64,000 bases of DNA from Pelecanus crispus (lineage: Eukaryota; Chordata; Aves; Pelecaniformes; Pelecanidae): contig NC_134651.1 of NCBI RefSeq assembly GCF_030463565.1, positions 13,714,734 to 13,778,733 of the forward strand. Reading direction: 5' to 3'. The notes under the pieces were generated by a model that worked only from the letters and a program-made list of their open reading frames with translations, was not told where the DNA came from and searched no databases. Within the stretch, counting starts at the first letter, position 1. Every line of letters starts with the position of its first letter. Of this stretch, positions 50,412-61,500 are shown piece after piece. The translations under genes were made by a program, and so were the position numbers.

Positions 50412-50484
50412 CCCCCCCCCCCCCCCCCCCCCCCCCCCCCATCAGTTTTGCCTTACTATAGATGATTTCCCCCCCCCCCCCCCC
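50412..50484. repeat. Paired poly-C tracts
   Basis: A run of 29 C (50412-50440) and a second run of 16 C (50469-50484) are separated by 28 bp of ordinary sequence. They lie in intron 3, about 5 kb upstream of the deltaN exon. On the minus strand these are long G runs able to form G-quadruplexes, and the C strand can form an i-motif. Run lengths this long are prone to polymorphism and to assembly or sequencing error. Confidence 0.9.
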
Positions 50485-53400
50485 TTTTGAAAGGGGAAAG
50501 CCCCTGTTTCGGTATGTGCTGGGTTCTTTTTCCCCTCTTCCATGTGGTTTGAGCAATGAAGACCAGCTCTGCATGAGTTTTCGGGTGACTTTTATGGTTT
50601 GGTGTGGGCTTTGTTGTTTTGGGTTGGTTTTTTTTAAAGTATTTTCTTTTTGTTCTTTAACCTAGCTGCCTGCTATTGCAGTCTATCACTTCTGTCCCTG
50701 TAAAGTCTTCACTGGAAAGACTACCAAAGCCAATTGGCAGAGGCTCATTTTTTTGAGCATTCAGCAGTTATTCAGATATAACAAAAAAATGCCCCAAACC
50801 CCACATTCTACTTTTTCTCTCCTCCTTCTGTTATCTCAGTCCTAATTTGTAAACATTTCTGAGCTGAGTGAATGTCACAGTCTGTAGTGACGTGGTTGAT
50901 CCAGATGCTATTTTTATAAGAGTGGAGAGGTCTGAGCAGATTTTTTTTTTCTTTGATCTGCAGGAAATTCTGCATGAACCACCTAACACGCAGGCAGGTG
51001 TGCACACACTCCCCCCTTCTACAACAAATTACACAATCTCCAATTAACACTACAATTGTGGCAATGACATTTTTAATCGTTATGATTTAGTGCACTTATC
51101 TTGCATCCAGGAAGGGTTATTGAGAACTTGCAAGTGGTACTGGTGAGAAAGTCTGGGACGAACAATATAACAGAATGGGGAAAATGCAGTCAAACAAAGA
51201 ACCTGAATCAGCAGTTTGACTTGGCTGATGCTTCATTTTGGAAACCTAGGGGTCTTGTTTGTGTATTATTTTGTTTTTCAACATACCAGCAGAAGCCACA
51301 AAGCATTGCCAGAAGCTCTTTAGAATATCTGAGTCAGATCTGGGAGGGTTTTAGCTGAAACTTTCAAATCTAGCTAGCAATTATTATTTTTAGTTTCCTA
51401 AAGCACTGGAGGTAACTTGCTTTAAAGAGATTTCCTTTCCCAAGGCTGAGCCGCTTTGCTTTTTTTAAGTTCCATCCAACTGAGCATCCAAAGCACGAAG
51501 TGCCAGGCTTTGCACAACTCCTGATGCTTTGGGTTGACTTCTTTATTTTCTAGTTTGTTCTTTTCCTGTTTGGGGTGCGGGAGAGCTTGTTGGACTAGAA
51601 GAATGGAGTTAAACCTTGTTCATCTGGCTTCAATATGAAGTAATTTTTTTTTTTTTTTTAATGTGAAAGGAGGGCCTTTGCTTGAATCTGCTTTTTCTGA
51701 CTAGGCTAATTGATATAATAAGGTATAATCTCTATCTACAAAGATTGTCTTGCTGTGACTTTTGACCATCACAGTCACAACAGGACTGATGTTGGTGCTT
51801 CCATTGGAGACCTGTCCAGAAGGCTCAGATAAATGGTAACTATTGCTCTTCCATTGCTGAGAAGTGAGTGTGCAGTTTGAGGTGTCCCTTTGGTTTTGTG
51901 ACTCAGCCATTTAAGTATATGCTACTTCAGGGAGTCAAGTTTCCCTCTGAGAGCCTCTAAGAGATGCTGCCTCACTGCTATTAGGTTGTTGGAGAAGCAT
52001 CTATGTGAAATTTTTGCATCTATAAAAGGAGAGAGTCAAATGAGACTCCAGGAGCTTTTCTTTCTCATAGTAAGGTAGAAAGGTAAGTGATCAAGCCTTT
52101 TTCCCTTGTGCCATCAATGCCCGTAAGAATATGCAAGGCATGACACCAGCCTGTGGGACAGGAGGAAGCATCTTATGAGGGGGGTGCATTTAGGCCTGAA
52201 GCCAGTGAAACAAAGTTTGGAGCCCTGGGGTGATGAGAGGGGTACACCTGTGCCTGGGCTGCATCAGTGTTGGTGGGCTCAGTGTCTGGTGCATGCTCTG
52301 TTACCTCCTGCCACCCCTGTCAGGGTGGTGGTGGTGGCCTGCTTTGTCTCACTTAGGGATGACTGATTTGCAGAAAGCCACTTGTCTAGCGTCCACTTCA
52401 AGGTGACCGTGCAGTTTAATGCATCTCAAACATTGACCCAAGTTGGGGCTGTTTGTACGGAGGGCAGGGATTTGTGCTGACATGTCAATTTATTCATGCT
52501 ATATATGCTTCTCCTCATGTTTGACATGCAGATGTCTTTGGTTAAATTTCTGCATATCTCTGGGTAGTGCATCTGGGTGTTGCTTCACCCACAACCACCT
52601 CCAGCCACCTGTGGGACAGAACATAGCAGATACCCAAACACAGCAGTGCTGCATTAATGACTTGGAAAAGGAGGATCTTCTGAGTTTCGTAGCACAACTA
52701 GTAAAAGAGGTTTTTGCAATGACTTGCTGAGGTTCGGAGATCTATGTGTGTACCTTCTCCTCCTCTTTTCTTCCCCTCCATAGCTTTTGAACTCATGGGC
52801 CTGTATCAAAAATCTGACAGTGTTCAGGGGTCAAAATGGTCCTCTGAGCACAGCACAACTTTACCTCCCTGTTAGCAGAAAATCCACAGGTGATGTCCAG
52901 CTTGATGTCCAGCTCTGTGCAAGCTTTGCAGTGGTGCTGCAAAGTGATCTGTTTGGCTAGCGGTGCTGTGGCTGCTCACTGCAAACCTTGTCTGTATCTC
53001 CAGATTAGCACTTATGTGGCTTTTTGGCTTGTACCCATCTCGGGTGAGATCAGGTAAGCGCACCAGGCGTAGCCCCTGTTGTTAGGTGGTGCTGGGGAAG
53101 ATGGAGAGGAGAGGAAGGGACTGCGGCAGTGGTCTATTGAGTTGTTCCTGTGATGTAGGAAACCTGCTGTGTGCTCATCAGGCTCTTCCTGGTAGTTCAG
53201 GAGTGCTGGAGGTGCGTGCGGCCCCAACCTGAGCTGGGATGTTGCCGTTGGTGGTAGGTACGGCTCTCCCTTGGCTGGGGAGGGCTCTGTGCTCCTCCCT
53301 GCAGCCCATTCCTGGAAGCACCTCCTCGCGCTGTGCTCAGCAAGGAGGAATCGCGAGGGTGGACTGGAAATGCTTGCAACCTTTCGCTCTTGTGCCCAGC

Positions 53401-54145
53401 TGTGCTTGCAGGGTTGGAGCTAAACAAGACACCTACCCTGCGTCTTGTGGCAAAGAGCTGTTGCAGGGTACGGAGGGCACTGCGATCCTCCACTCTGTTT
53501 GCTCTGGTGTAGATTCCTGCATGAAGATGGGTTTTGCACCATTTTACTCGTGGCAGTTTTGTGAACGCTCTGCCTGTCTACAGCCTGGAGAGAGGCTGGT
53601 GTGAGCTTGCAGTGTCCTTGGCAGGAAGTCAGTGGTGGCTCTTCTGCCGCCATGTGCGGAAGAAGGCAGCCTAGAGAGCCGTTAGCACCTCGAGCAGCAC
53701 AGGCTGCTTCCCTTCATATCTCTGTGAACCTGGAGTCCCCTCCCCTTGTGCTCAGAGGAGTTGGGGTTAAATGATGCCCAAAGGCGAGGGAGTCGGCATG
53801 GCGGGGAGCAGCAGCAGCTCCTGGGCAGAGGCTCAGCTGCACGGAGATGTTGGGGTTGTGGGTGGGTTTCAGCCCTGTGGAGGACCCCTCTCCCCCTTGC
53901 AAAGCACCCGTGGGTCAGTCACCCACCACCCACGGCAGGAGGGTCGGTGTTCGCTGCGAGCGCTCGTAGATCGTGTGCGTACTTAGCGATTAGGCACTGG
54001 TCTGCTTCACCACAGGTCCTCAAATAAGAGTCTGAAGCACTGTCATTAGGCTGGGAGGGCAGGCAGCCGTGCTCAGATCTGGGTGTTTGGCTTCCTCTCT
54101 TCCCCCTTCCCCACCCCTTTTTAAAGGTGTTTTGTTTCCCCTTGC

Positions 54146-54350
54146 TCGACAGAGCTTACCCTGCTCCTTGGGAGCAGGCGAAACGAGATGGCTTTTGTTC
54201 TCGCTGTGCATCCCGCTCGCTCGGCGAGGCGGCAGCGGACCCCTCGCAGTGGGGCGTCGTGGAGCGGCTCGGGGTGACCCAGCTCCGCTCCCGGGGTGTA
54301 GTTGGTGCCGCCCAGACCTGGCACCGCCGGCCCACTCCCAGTGGCCTGCG
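54146..54350. promoter_or_regulatory. CpG-dense patch upstream of deltaN promoter
   Basis: I count 21 CpG dinucleotides in about 205 bp, against roughly one or two per 100 bp in surrounding DNA. The centre (54200-54300) is rich in CGGCG, GCGG and CTCG. Weaker CpG enrichment extends left to about 53780. It ends about 1.1 kb before the deltaN ATG. No exon is recognisable, and the ORFs across it match nothing I know. It may be a regulatory island or a minor promoter. Confidence 0.45.
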
Positions 54351-55080
54351 CTTGGGACACCAGGGAAGGATGGGGGATTCTCTCTGCTCATTCAGAGTAA
54401 AATCACAGCGGGGCCTTTCTGCCTCTCTGCTTGCTCTGTTCTCCCACAGATTGAGTCTGAGTGGGCTAAGGAGTCGGTGCTTTTCCTATCTGTCTCTTCA
54501 AAATCTTTAGTTTGCTGTGGGCACAGCGTCCAGGTGGTTTTTACTGAGCCGTACCCAACAACTTCTCCCATATATTAATTCAAAATCCTAAGTCCCTTTG
54601 GACAAGTTGCTTGTTTTATTTTTTTAATGTTTCCTGTTTGTAAGTGAGATTATTTTAAGGCTTATTACCATGGTGTGAGTTAGGAGCAATTGCAAAGGAG
54701 CTGATGTCCTGCAAACACAGGACCTGTTGGCTGTGAGCACGGAGGAGAATACACAGATGACAGAGCATGTAGCTGGATTACAGTGCGTGAAACAGCGATT
54801 GCTTCTCAGAAAGCTCCTTGTGGGTTTTGTCCAAAACCTACATGCTGCAGCAGCCAGAGGCTTGGCTGTGTTACTGCACTGCCAGTCTCGAGCATTGCAT
54901 CTTGATCCCTTCCTGAACGTTTTGGGCTTTGGTAGCAGTAAAGCCTGTGCCTGAAGAAAACCCTGAAGTCTTCTCGGAAAATAAATAAATAGGAGAAGTT
55001 TCTTGGAGCGGCTCCTTTGGAGCAACTCCGTGGCTGTCTTTTGAATTACCAAACTTGTAGAAAAGTGACAGGGGGAAGTT

Positions 55081-55183
55081 ATAGTTTCCTTTCTTTTCTT
55101 TCGCTCTCCCTTTTCTTTTCTTTTTCTTTTTTTTTTTTTTTTTTTTGTCGTTTCCCCCCCTTCCCTTCCCTTTTGCTTTTTAG
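55081..55183. repeat. Long polypyrimidine tract upstream of deltaN promoter
   Basis: Nearly 100 bp is C or T on the + strand, with CTTTTCTTTT repeats, a T run and CCCCCCCTTCCCTTCCC, broken by few purines. It ends in TTTTGCTTTTTAG. Such tracts can form triplex DNA and bind pyrimidine-tract factors. Here it also creates the strong acceptor-like site before 55184. Confidence 0.75.
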
Positions 55184-55281
55184 AGATTGGTGATAAGGAA
55201 TTCTAACTACTTAATGAGCTGGGAGAGGCCTCTCTCCATTGGAGTGGAGGACTCCAGGTGGCACTTTGACAGATTGGACAG
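55184..55281 (+). other. Exon-like segment in the deltaN promoter (possible alternative exon)
   Basis: A long pyrimidine tract ending TTTTGCTTTTTAG (AG at 55182-55183) makes a strong-looking 3' splice site. The following 98 nt end in GGACAG directly before GTAAGG (55282), a near-consensus donor. In the frame continuing from TA exon 3 there is no stop through the 98 nt, and the first stop (TAA, 55283-55285) lies in the donor. The length is not a multiple of three, so splicing onward to exon 4 would shift the frame. The segment contains both inverted CCAAT boxes of the deltaN promoter, so it may simply be promoter DNA that looks like an exon. Expression is not shown by the sequence. Confidence 0.3.
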
Positions 55282-55488
55282 GTAAGGCAGGAGAGCCCCA
55301 CCTCCTCCTCCTTGCCTATAGTTAGGTATATAAGGGAAACTTCAATTATGCAGAAAGGCACACTCCGAGTCCTGTTATCTTCCAAGTAGCATCACATATT
55401 TTTAGGGTCTTCTAGGGGGTGGGAGGTGTTTGTCAAAATCCTGGAGCCAGAAGAAAGAACAGCAGCATTGATCAATTTGACTGCTAAC
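55236..55488 (+). promoter_or_regulatory. TP63: deltaNp63 core promoter and 5' UTR
   Basis: Upstream of the deltaN ATG are, in order, an inverted CCAAT box (CCATTGG, 55236-55242), a second inverted CCAAT (AGATTGG, 55271-55277), a CCCCACC box (55297-55303) and a TATA box (TATATAAG, 55327-55334). Transcription should start about 30 bp downstream, near 55358-55362, giving a leader of roughly 130 nt. From CTGTTATCTTC (55372) to the ATG the leader closely resembles my memory of the human deltaNp63 5' UTR, notably the stretches starting at AAAATCCTGGAGCC (55435) and at CAGCAGCATTGATCAA (55461). CCAAT boxes usually bind NF-Y and CCCCACC binds Sp/KLF factors. Which factors act here is inferred. Confidence 0.8.
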
Positions 55489-55530
55489 ATGTTGTACCTG
55501 GAAAACAATGCCCAGTCCCAGTATAGCGAG
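55489..55530 (+). CDS. TP63: deltaNp63 alternative first exon (exon 3'), coding part
   Basis: The ATG reads MLYLENNAQSQYSE and stops at a GTAAGG donor (55531). Recalled human deltaNp63 starts MLYLENNAQTQFSE, so 12 of 14 residues agree, with two conservative changes. The exon is 42 nt and phase 0, as is TA exon 3, so it splices to the same exon 4. DeltaNp63 lacks the TA domain. It is the main isoform in basal keratinocytes, where it maintains proliferation and chromatin state and can repress p53/TAp63 targets. The start has an A at -3. No other AUG lies between the predicted transcription start (about 55360) and this ATG. The leader is open in the same frame from the stop at 55387-55389 onward. 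Confidence 0.96.
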
Positions 55531-58500
55531 GTAAGGATTCTAGGTTTGAGCTATCAGACCTTTAATATATCTTTATTTTTAGTGAACGCATGCAATTTCT
55601 TCACCCCTGTAGTCCTGAAGTTAGGTGTGGAATATACATTTGCTTTTTGAAACTTTTGTACTTTACAATGGGAAGCAGCGTTTGCTGGGCTAGATGCTGG
55701 AATGAGAGTGAACTTTGAATCTTTGCATTTGGGACAGCAAATTTGTTTTGGGAACCTTGATCAGCCAAACATAATTTTTTTTTTTTATTGGAGAAGCAAG
55801 TCCAAGCAGTCGCTAACTGTGGGCAATGCGTACAGATTGCGTTCCTGTAGCAGTCTGAACAGTATCTGCATTGACTGCATTATAACTCGTTTACTAGTCT
55901 TTTATTGCCAAAATCTCTGCTTGTTGTTAAAAGTGGGTGGTATCTAGGAAATAACCAAAAAATGCATTATAAACCCCTTCTTAGGTTACCTTTTAAAGAA
56001 AAACAATATGTAAACAAAGGTTCTTCGCTGCAAATGTTGCATAGTGTCCACACCAATAACTCTTACTCAGTGCTGTTAAGACCTTACCTCATGACTTGCA
56101 GCAGCAGCAGCAAGATATTTTATACAGGTTGTTTGTCTAAATATATTTATCTGAGGATGAATGCGCGTACAATGGATGCGTTTTGCTTTCTACAGCCCTG
56201 GCGTGAGTGGTACAGAAACTTCAGATGCAGCTTTGATTTTTATTTTTTTTGTTTTGTTTTTAATTTTCTTATTTAATTGCTTTTAACCAGCTGGGTCGAT
56301 GCTTTGTAAGGTGGAAGTGGAGAGAATTGCCACATGCTGTGCAAATCTTCGCGGAAGTTACCTGGGGTTGAGGGAGATCTAACGACAATATTGGTTTACA
56401 TTCCAGCAGAGACAGCAGCTGTGTTGACACTTGTCAGAATGGCAATGCAGCAAAAGCTCCTCTGTGTGTGTGTGAGTGCATGCGTGTGTGTATTCCTGGT
56501 GAAAATGCCTCAAGTGGAGCACATGGGGTATGAGACCTGAAGCAGACAGAAGCTCAGCCACTTGGAAAAGAAAACAAAATAGGAATTGCAAGGCCAAGAG
56601 CGCAGCTAGGAGATGCGATAGCTGGCAAGGAAAAGCCTGTTAAAAGTACGCGTGGGGCTCGCACACCTGGGATGGCAGGTTTGCGACTCGGGGAGAGCGA
56701 GGGGTAAACTGAAACCGGTGTGCTTTCCCTGTCCCCCCTTCTGCAGGGTGTGCAAACACACAGCATGTGCTCGGTTCCTCCCTGCTGCCGCCGTGCAGAA
56801 GATCCAAATTGGTGACTCTTCCCCCTCTCCCCCCGAGGTTAATTATAAACTCTTAAATGTGGAGAGAGCACTTCTTGGAGTGTTTGCTTGGTGTTATTTG
56901 TCTGCTGCTATCTGATCAACTTTCGCTGAATAGCAGCGGTGGGGCTGTGGAGTCCCTATGGTTGACTTGCTGGGCTCATCTGTCAGAAGCGATGTGCTCA
57001 GGAGTGTTCTTGCTCTGCTTAAATGCCGCTCGTCACTGTTGCTGTCAAGGGAGGGTTTTTTAAAAAGCTTTAGCTATGATTTCTTTTTTTTTTTTCTTTT
57101 CTCCCCACCCCCCTTTCCCCTTTTCGGGTTTGAACATGGTGCACTGACTTTGTTCATCCAGTGAAGTGTTGTACGCTGGGGAAAGAAAACCCGATTAGCA
57201 TTGACTTGGCTTTATTTCTGAGAAAGAGCAGATTTTCTAACAACTTGTCTCGAGAGATGGAGACTTGTTAATGCTCAGTTAAAATATATTGGTGTTGATG
57301 AACCTCGCCTGTCCTAAGCTTGAAAACAAGATGTGGGCTTTGGCATGGTTTCCTTAAAAAAGTTGCGGGGGGGAAGCTCTCAGTGTGGAAATAGAAGTGG
57401 CAATCTGTTGCAACTGGAGCTTGCTGGAGTTCAGATTTTAGAGCTGTTGCTGGATTGGGCAGAAGGCAGCTGTACAAACTCATGAAAAACTTGGTATGGA
57501 CTATAGTTTGGGTTTAAAAACAGACAAAAGGTGGAGAACTTTTTTTTTTTACCCCATTGAAATAAAATTTTAAAATGGAGAGTGGAGAGTTCTCTCCCAC
57601 CCAAAGCTCCTTTCTTGGGGTGCTTTGCCCAGGCACCCCAGGATGCTCACTGCCTGCTTGCAGATGCTGAGCTCTGCCCTCCGCACCCACCAGTGGTGCA
57701 GCGCACTCCACCCCGCAGCCTGGGAACTGGCCCTTGCGCAAGCCCTGGCGCAGGCTGCGTGGTCAGGGTGGCGAGCTCACACCATCGCCCACGGCCCTAT
57801 GGCGCCCATGCCTGCAAGCGCGGTGCTGAATGCCACGGTGAGATGAGGAGTTCCTCCCAAATGGGCAAAATCTGGTTGAGAAAAGCTGAGATAGGGGAGA
57901 AGGGTGTTGAAGTGAATCACAGCCCTGAAAGGCCGGAGGTGGAACCTGCCCCAACCACTTTTCCAGCTTAATCTAACCCAGCATTTGATCTGGGTTGACT
58001 ATAAGAATGATTAGACTCTTTGTTGGCAGAGCGCTGGACTTGATGACCCTACAGATCTGTTCCCATGTGTTTATGAGCAGGAGATGGGAAAAGGAGAGAG
58101 ACGTTGGGGTGGTTATAATGGGGTGATGAGGTGCTGATGAACAGGAACGCTTTGGATCTTATTGTGTCTTTCTACCTCATCTCCACATCTGGGATTTTAG
58201 GTGTTGTGCACAAATGTTTGCGGGGGAGCATGCACAAAATTGGGTGTGAGGAGGGTATCTTCAAGTTTGTCCAATCTTGTCCAAGGTTCCTGGGTGCTGG
58301 GAGGGGAGGATGAGAGCGATAGAGATTCCCTTTGGGGACTCTGGATTCTTCTGCAGTTTGGCTGAGATGATGATGCAGAGTTTGGAGTCTGTGCTAAAAT
58401 AAAATTAAAGCATTGCCAAAAGAACAAACACATCTTGTTCAAACACTGATAAGAAATATGTGCCATGAGTTTTGATTATATTTGTCAGCCTTCCCAAAGA

Positions 58501-61500
58501 TCTTCCTGCTCTTTGTGGGAGAGAGGCACATTAAAGAATCTCTTTCCGTTAAGATTTTTATCATAGTTTTGGGAGGGGAGTGGGGGAAACTAGTTTTATA
58601 CTAAAACATCTTGTGCTTTGCTTTATGGCTTTTTGGCAGCATTCCTTCACAGTTTTTCTTAAATATCTTTGACGGTTAGGATAGCCTGTTCAGAAGGGTG
58701 CATTTCTGATTTTGTTTTTCTTTTCCCTCTTAGCTTCTTAAATAATAATTCAGATGCATATGTTTGAGCTGTAGTGTCCTGGATGTGTGTCCCTCCTCTT
58801 TGCAGGAGCAGACGTGTGGGTCTCTGGGGTGGCCTGGAAGGATGTCCTGAGGGAGCTGGACCTCCTCAGTGAGAGGGATGTTTCTTGCACCCAGCTGGGG
58901 CATTGGTTCAGCAAACATTAGTTTAAGGTTAAGGAACCTGGGAATTGAGCTGTAGCTCACTTTTGAGCATCAGCTTCATTGGTGTGTGGTAAAAGTGTGA
59001 CTGGGGTTTATTATCCCTGCTGTCACCCTGGATTTGGCTGTGAACCGCCAAAGAGGGCAAAGCCATGGCCCCTCTGGTACTACTTTCCTTGGCTGGTTTT
59101 GCCACATGGCAGTGGTCACTCCAACTGCATTCGGCAAAGTCGCTTTACCTCCTGCTGCCCCTTCTCTGTGGCCCTTGGCAAAACCTGGGGTGAAGGAAGC
59201 GGTCTCTGAGGGGCACTGCCTGGTCAATGCCCAGGAGAGCAACCCATCTGTTCCCTTCCTCCAGTCTGGAGGTACCAGGGAGAAAGGCTCATCTGTGCAG
59301 TACCGTCTGCACTCCACATCTTGTCCTACCCCAAGATGAAAGCACTTGGATAGATGCTGTACGAAGCCTAATGAGTTTCTCAAGGAAGGTTTTAGCTAAA
59401 CTTCACCCTCTGCCCTGGTCCTTCCTACTCCTATTTGTGATGATGACTAGGGGTTCTGCTGCCTGAGTAGGCAGACAACTCCTGATCCCTGGGAGGAAAC
59501 CTCTCCCTGAGCTGTGCAGGGTTCAGGTACAAGCACTGTGCCTTCCAGTGGCCTCCATTTATTGAAATGGTATCAACACCCCACGCATTTGGACATAGTC
59601 TCTCATTAGGAGCAAGAAACCATTCTTTGGTTTTGCTGTAATTGCATTTAAGGCACTAAAGTTTTTTGTCGTGTGACATCATCTGTGCAGGCTTGTGAGG
59701 CATGTGTCTTATCCTTGGGCTGCAAAGGTGGTCTTCAAGGATGTACAGGCCCTGTATAACCAGCTACCTTTTCATCTGAGAGGTTTTAAAACTGCCATCC
59801 AGTTGCAAAGATTTACCCCGAGATAGAAAAGCTAAGGTAGATTTGTGTATGCCTGTATCTTTTCTTTGGAGAGACTAAGGGGATGCTACTGCTCTGTTCG
59901 GGTCTGCCAATTAAGACCATGAAGTAGTCTAGAGAGATGGGCAGTGGGAAGCTGTGACCTGCCTTTTGCTATGTGTTCCCATCTCCCTCCCAGCTGAAAC
60001 AAGAGGATGACACTGGGAGAGAAACATAGAGAAGGGCAAGAGTTGAGCGTGTTTCCAACAAGGGTCCACCACTTATTTGGAGCAGGTTTGTCATGCTGTG
60101 GATGGTCTTCTGCTGTTTCGTTATAGGGTACTGAAAAGCTTTGGTGGTATCAGTCTTGAGAGAGGTAATGCGACCCCATGTTGATCAGTGAATCGGCGGT
60201 GTTACCTGGAGAAATCCTTTCCTTGTTTTAGATGGAAGGAGTGAACTGCACCAGTCTGAAGCTGTGGGTGTAGCCCAGAAATAAGTGATTGTAACCTGCA
60301 TGTGGGTGGAAAGAATGAATGAGTGTGTCCTTTAATAGACAAAAATGAAACCTGATGGCGTTCTGTCCGTCTGCATGGCTTTAACTTCTCAGTGTGCAGC
60401 ATGCAATACTTCTTCAGAAATCAGGATAGCTTGGCTGTGTGTAAAGTGTCATTCCTGCTCAGTTACACACATGTTTTGTGGTTTGCACAGTAATGCAATT
60501 ACACTGAACATCAGATTGGAAATTACGTCTCCATTTCACAGTTTTCTGTGCTCAAAATGAGGGTTAATAGCAGCCTGAAATCAGGGACAGGGGATCCTTC
60601 TCGGTTGCTGGCAAATTGTTAGCTTGCTTCATTTGGCAAGAAACTAGTACTAGATACTTTCTAGAATGAAAAGGTTTTCACTGTGAGGAATAGAAAAGAG
60701 CTGCTGTTACAGTGCAGTGAGGACATTTTACACCTTGAACCGGTGGTTGTAACGGACGACCCGTTTTTGTTTGCTGTAAGCTGGCCTCAGTTGAGACAGG
60801 ACAAAATTATCCATATACTTTCTGTTCAGGATTACTCCTTGGGGAATACAAGAACAGCTGTTTTGACTGGTTATTTTTACCAGTCTGATGGATTCAATCT
60901 TCCACAATGTCACCAACACCTGAATTCTCCGATTTCTTCCGACACAAGCCCAGTTGTGTTATTGCCTAGCTCTCTCAGGAGCTGTTTTTCTTTCTTTTTA
61001 CTCTGCCTTTTTAGTAACAAAATAATGGTTTTAAGTCAAGTGAAACTGCTTTTCTTTTCACCGTGTCCCTGAGCATAGAGGAAATGACAGAAGGGAGCTT
61101 GGTCTGCCCTGTGTGTTTCAGCCCATCTGGTGGCAACATTTTGGGTTGCGTCTGCCAAGTTATACCTAGTCGAAGGGTTTATTTCCAGCCACAGCTCTTT
61201 TCTGTGAGACAGAAGCTTTGCTAGTTCCATGAGGGAGACACGGTATCTGCAATAGGAAAGCTGTGGATGTGGGATGTGAGAGGGTGTAAACCATGTGCTT
61301 TGTGCTTGCTTTCCTCTGGAAGACATCGGCTGTAACTAGTGGAGAAACTACTTATTTCATTATCGTGAAGGGCTGAATAAAAGCGGGTGTTGCCTGGCTC
61401 AAGGCAAATTTTAAATTCTATTTACCAAATGTTCCCACTGAAAAAAAAAAAATCTGGAAACGCTTCAGAAAGGAGCTCTTGCACCGATGGATTTGCGCTA

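Larger units (their letters stand above)
40358..55080 (+). other. TP63: TP63 intron 3, part before the deltaN promoter
   Basis: This is the intron of TA transcripts and the upstream region for deltaN. It holds the poly-T and paired poly-C runs and the CpG-dense patch listed separately. AP-1 cores occur near 51330 and 51902. Minus-strand frames of 169 and 171 codons overlap each other in different frames at 45562-46112. They have no recognisable domain and are treated as chance. Confidence 0.85.

Noticed and set aside
54069..54578. 169-codon plus-strand frame and overlapping frames
   Set aside because: High GC in the CpG patch lowers stop frequency. No domain or splice-flanked exon matches.
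55426..55488. GTG at 55426 as the deltaN start
   Set aside because: GUG initiation is rare in vertebrates. The conserved MLYLENN start at 55489 is used, and the CTG at 55441 has the better context.
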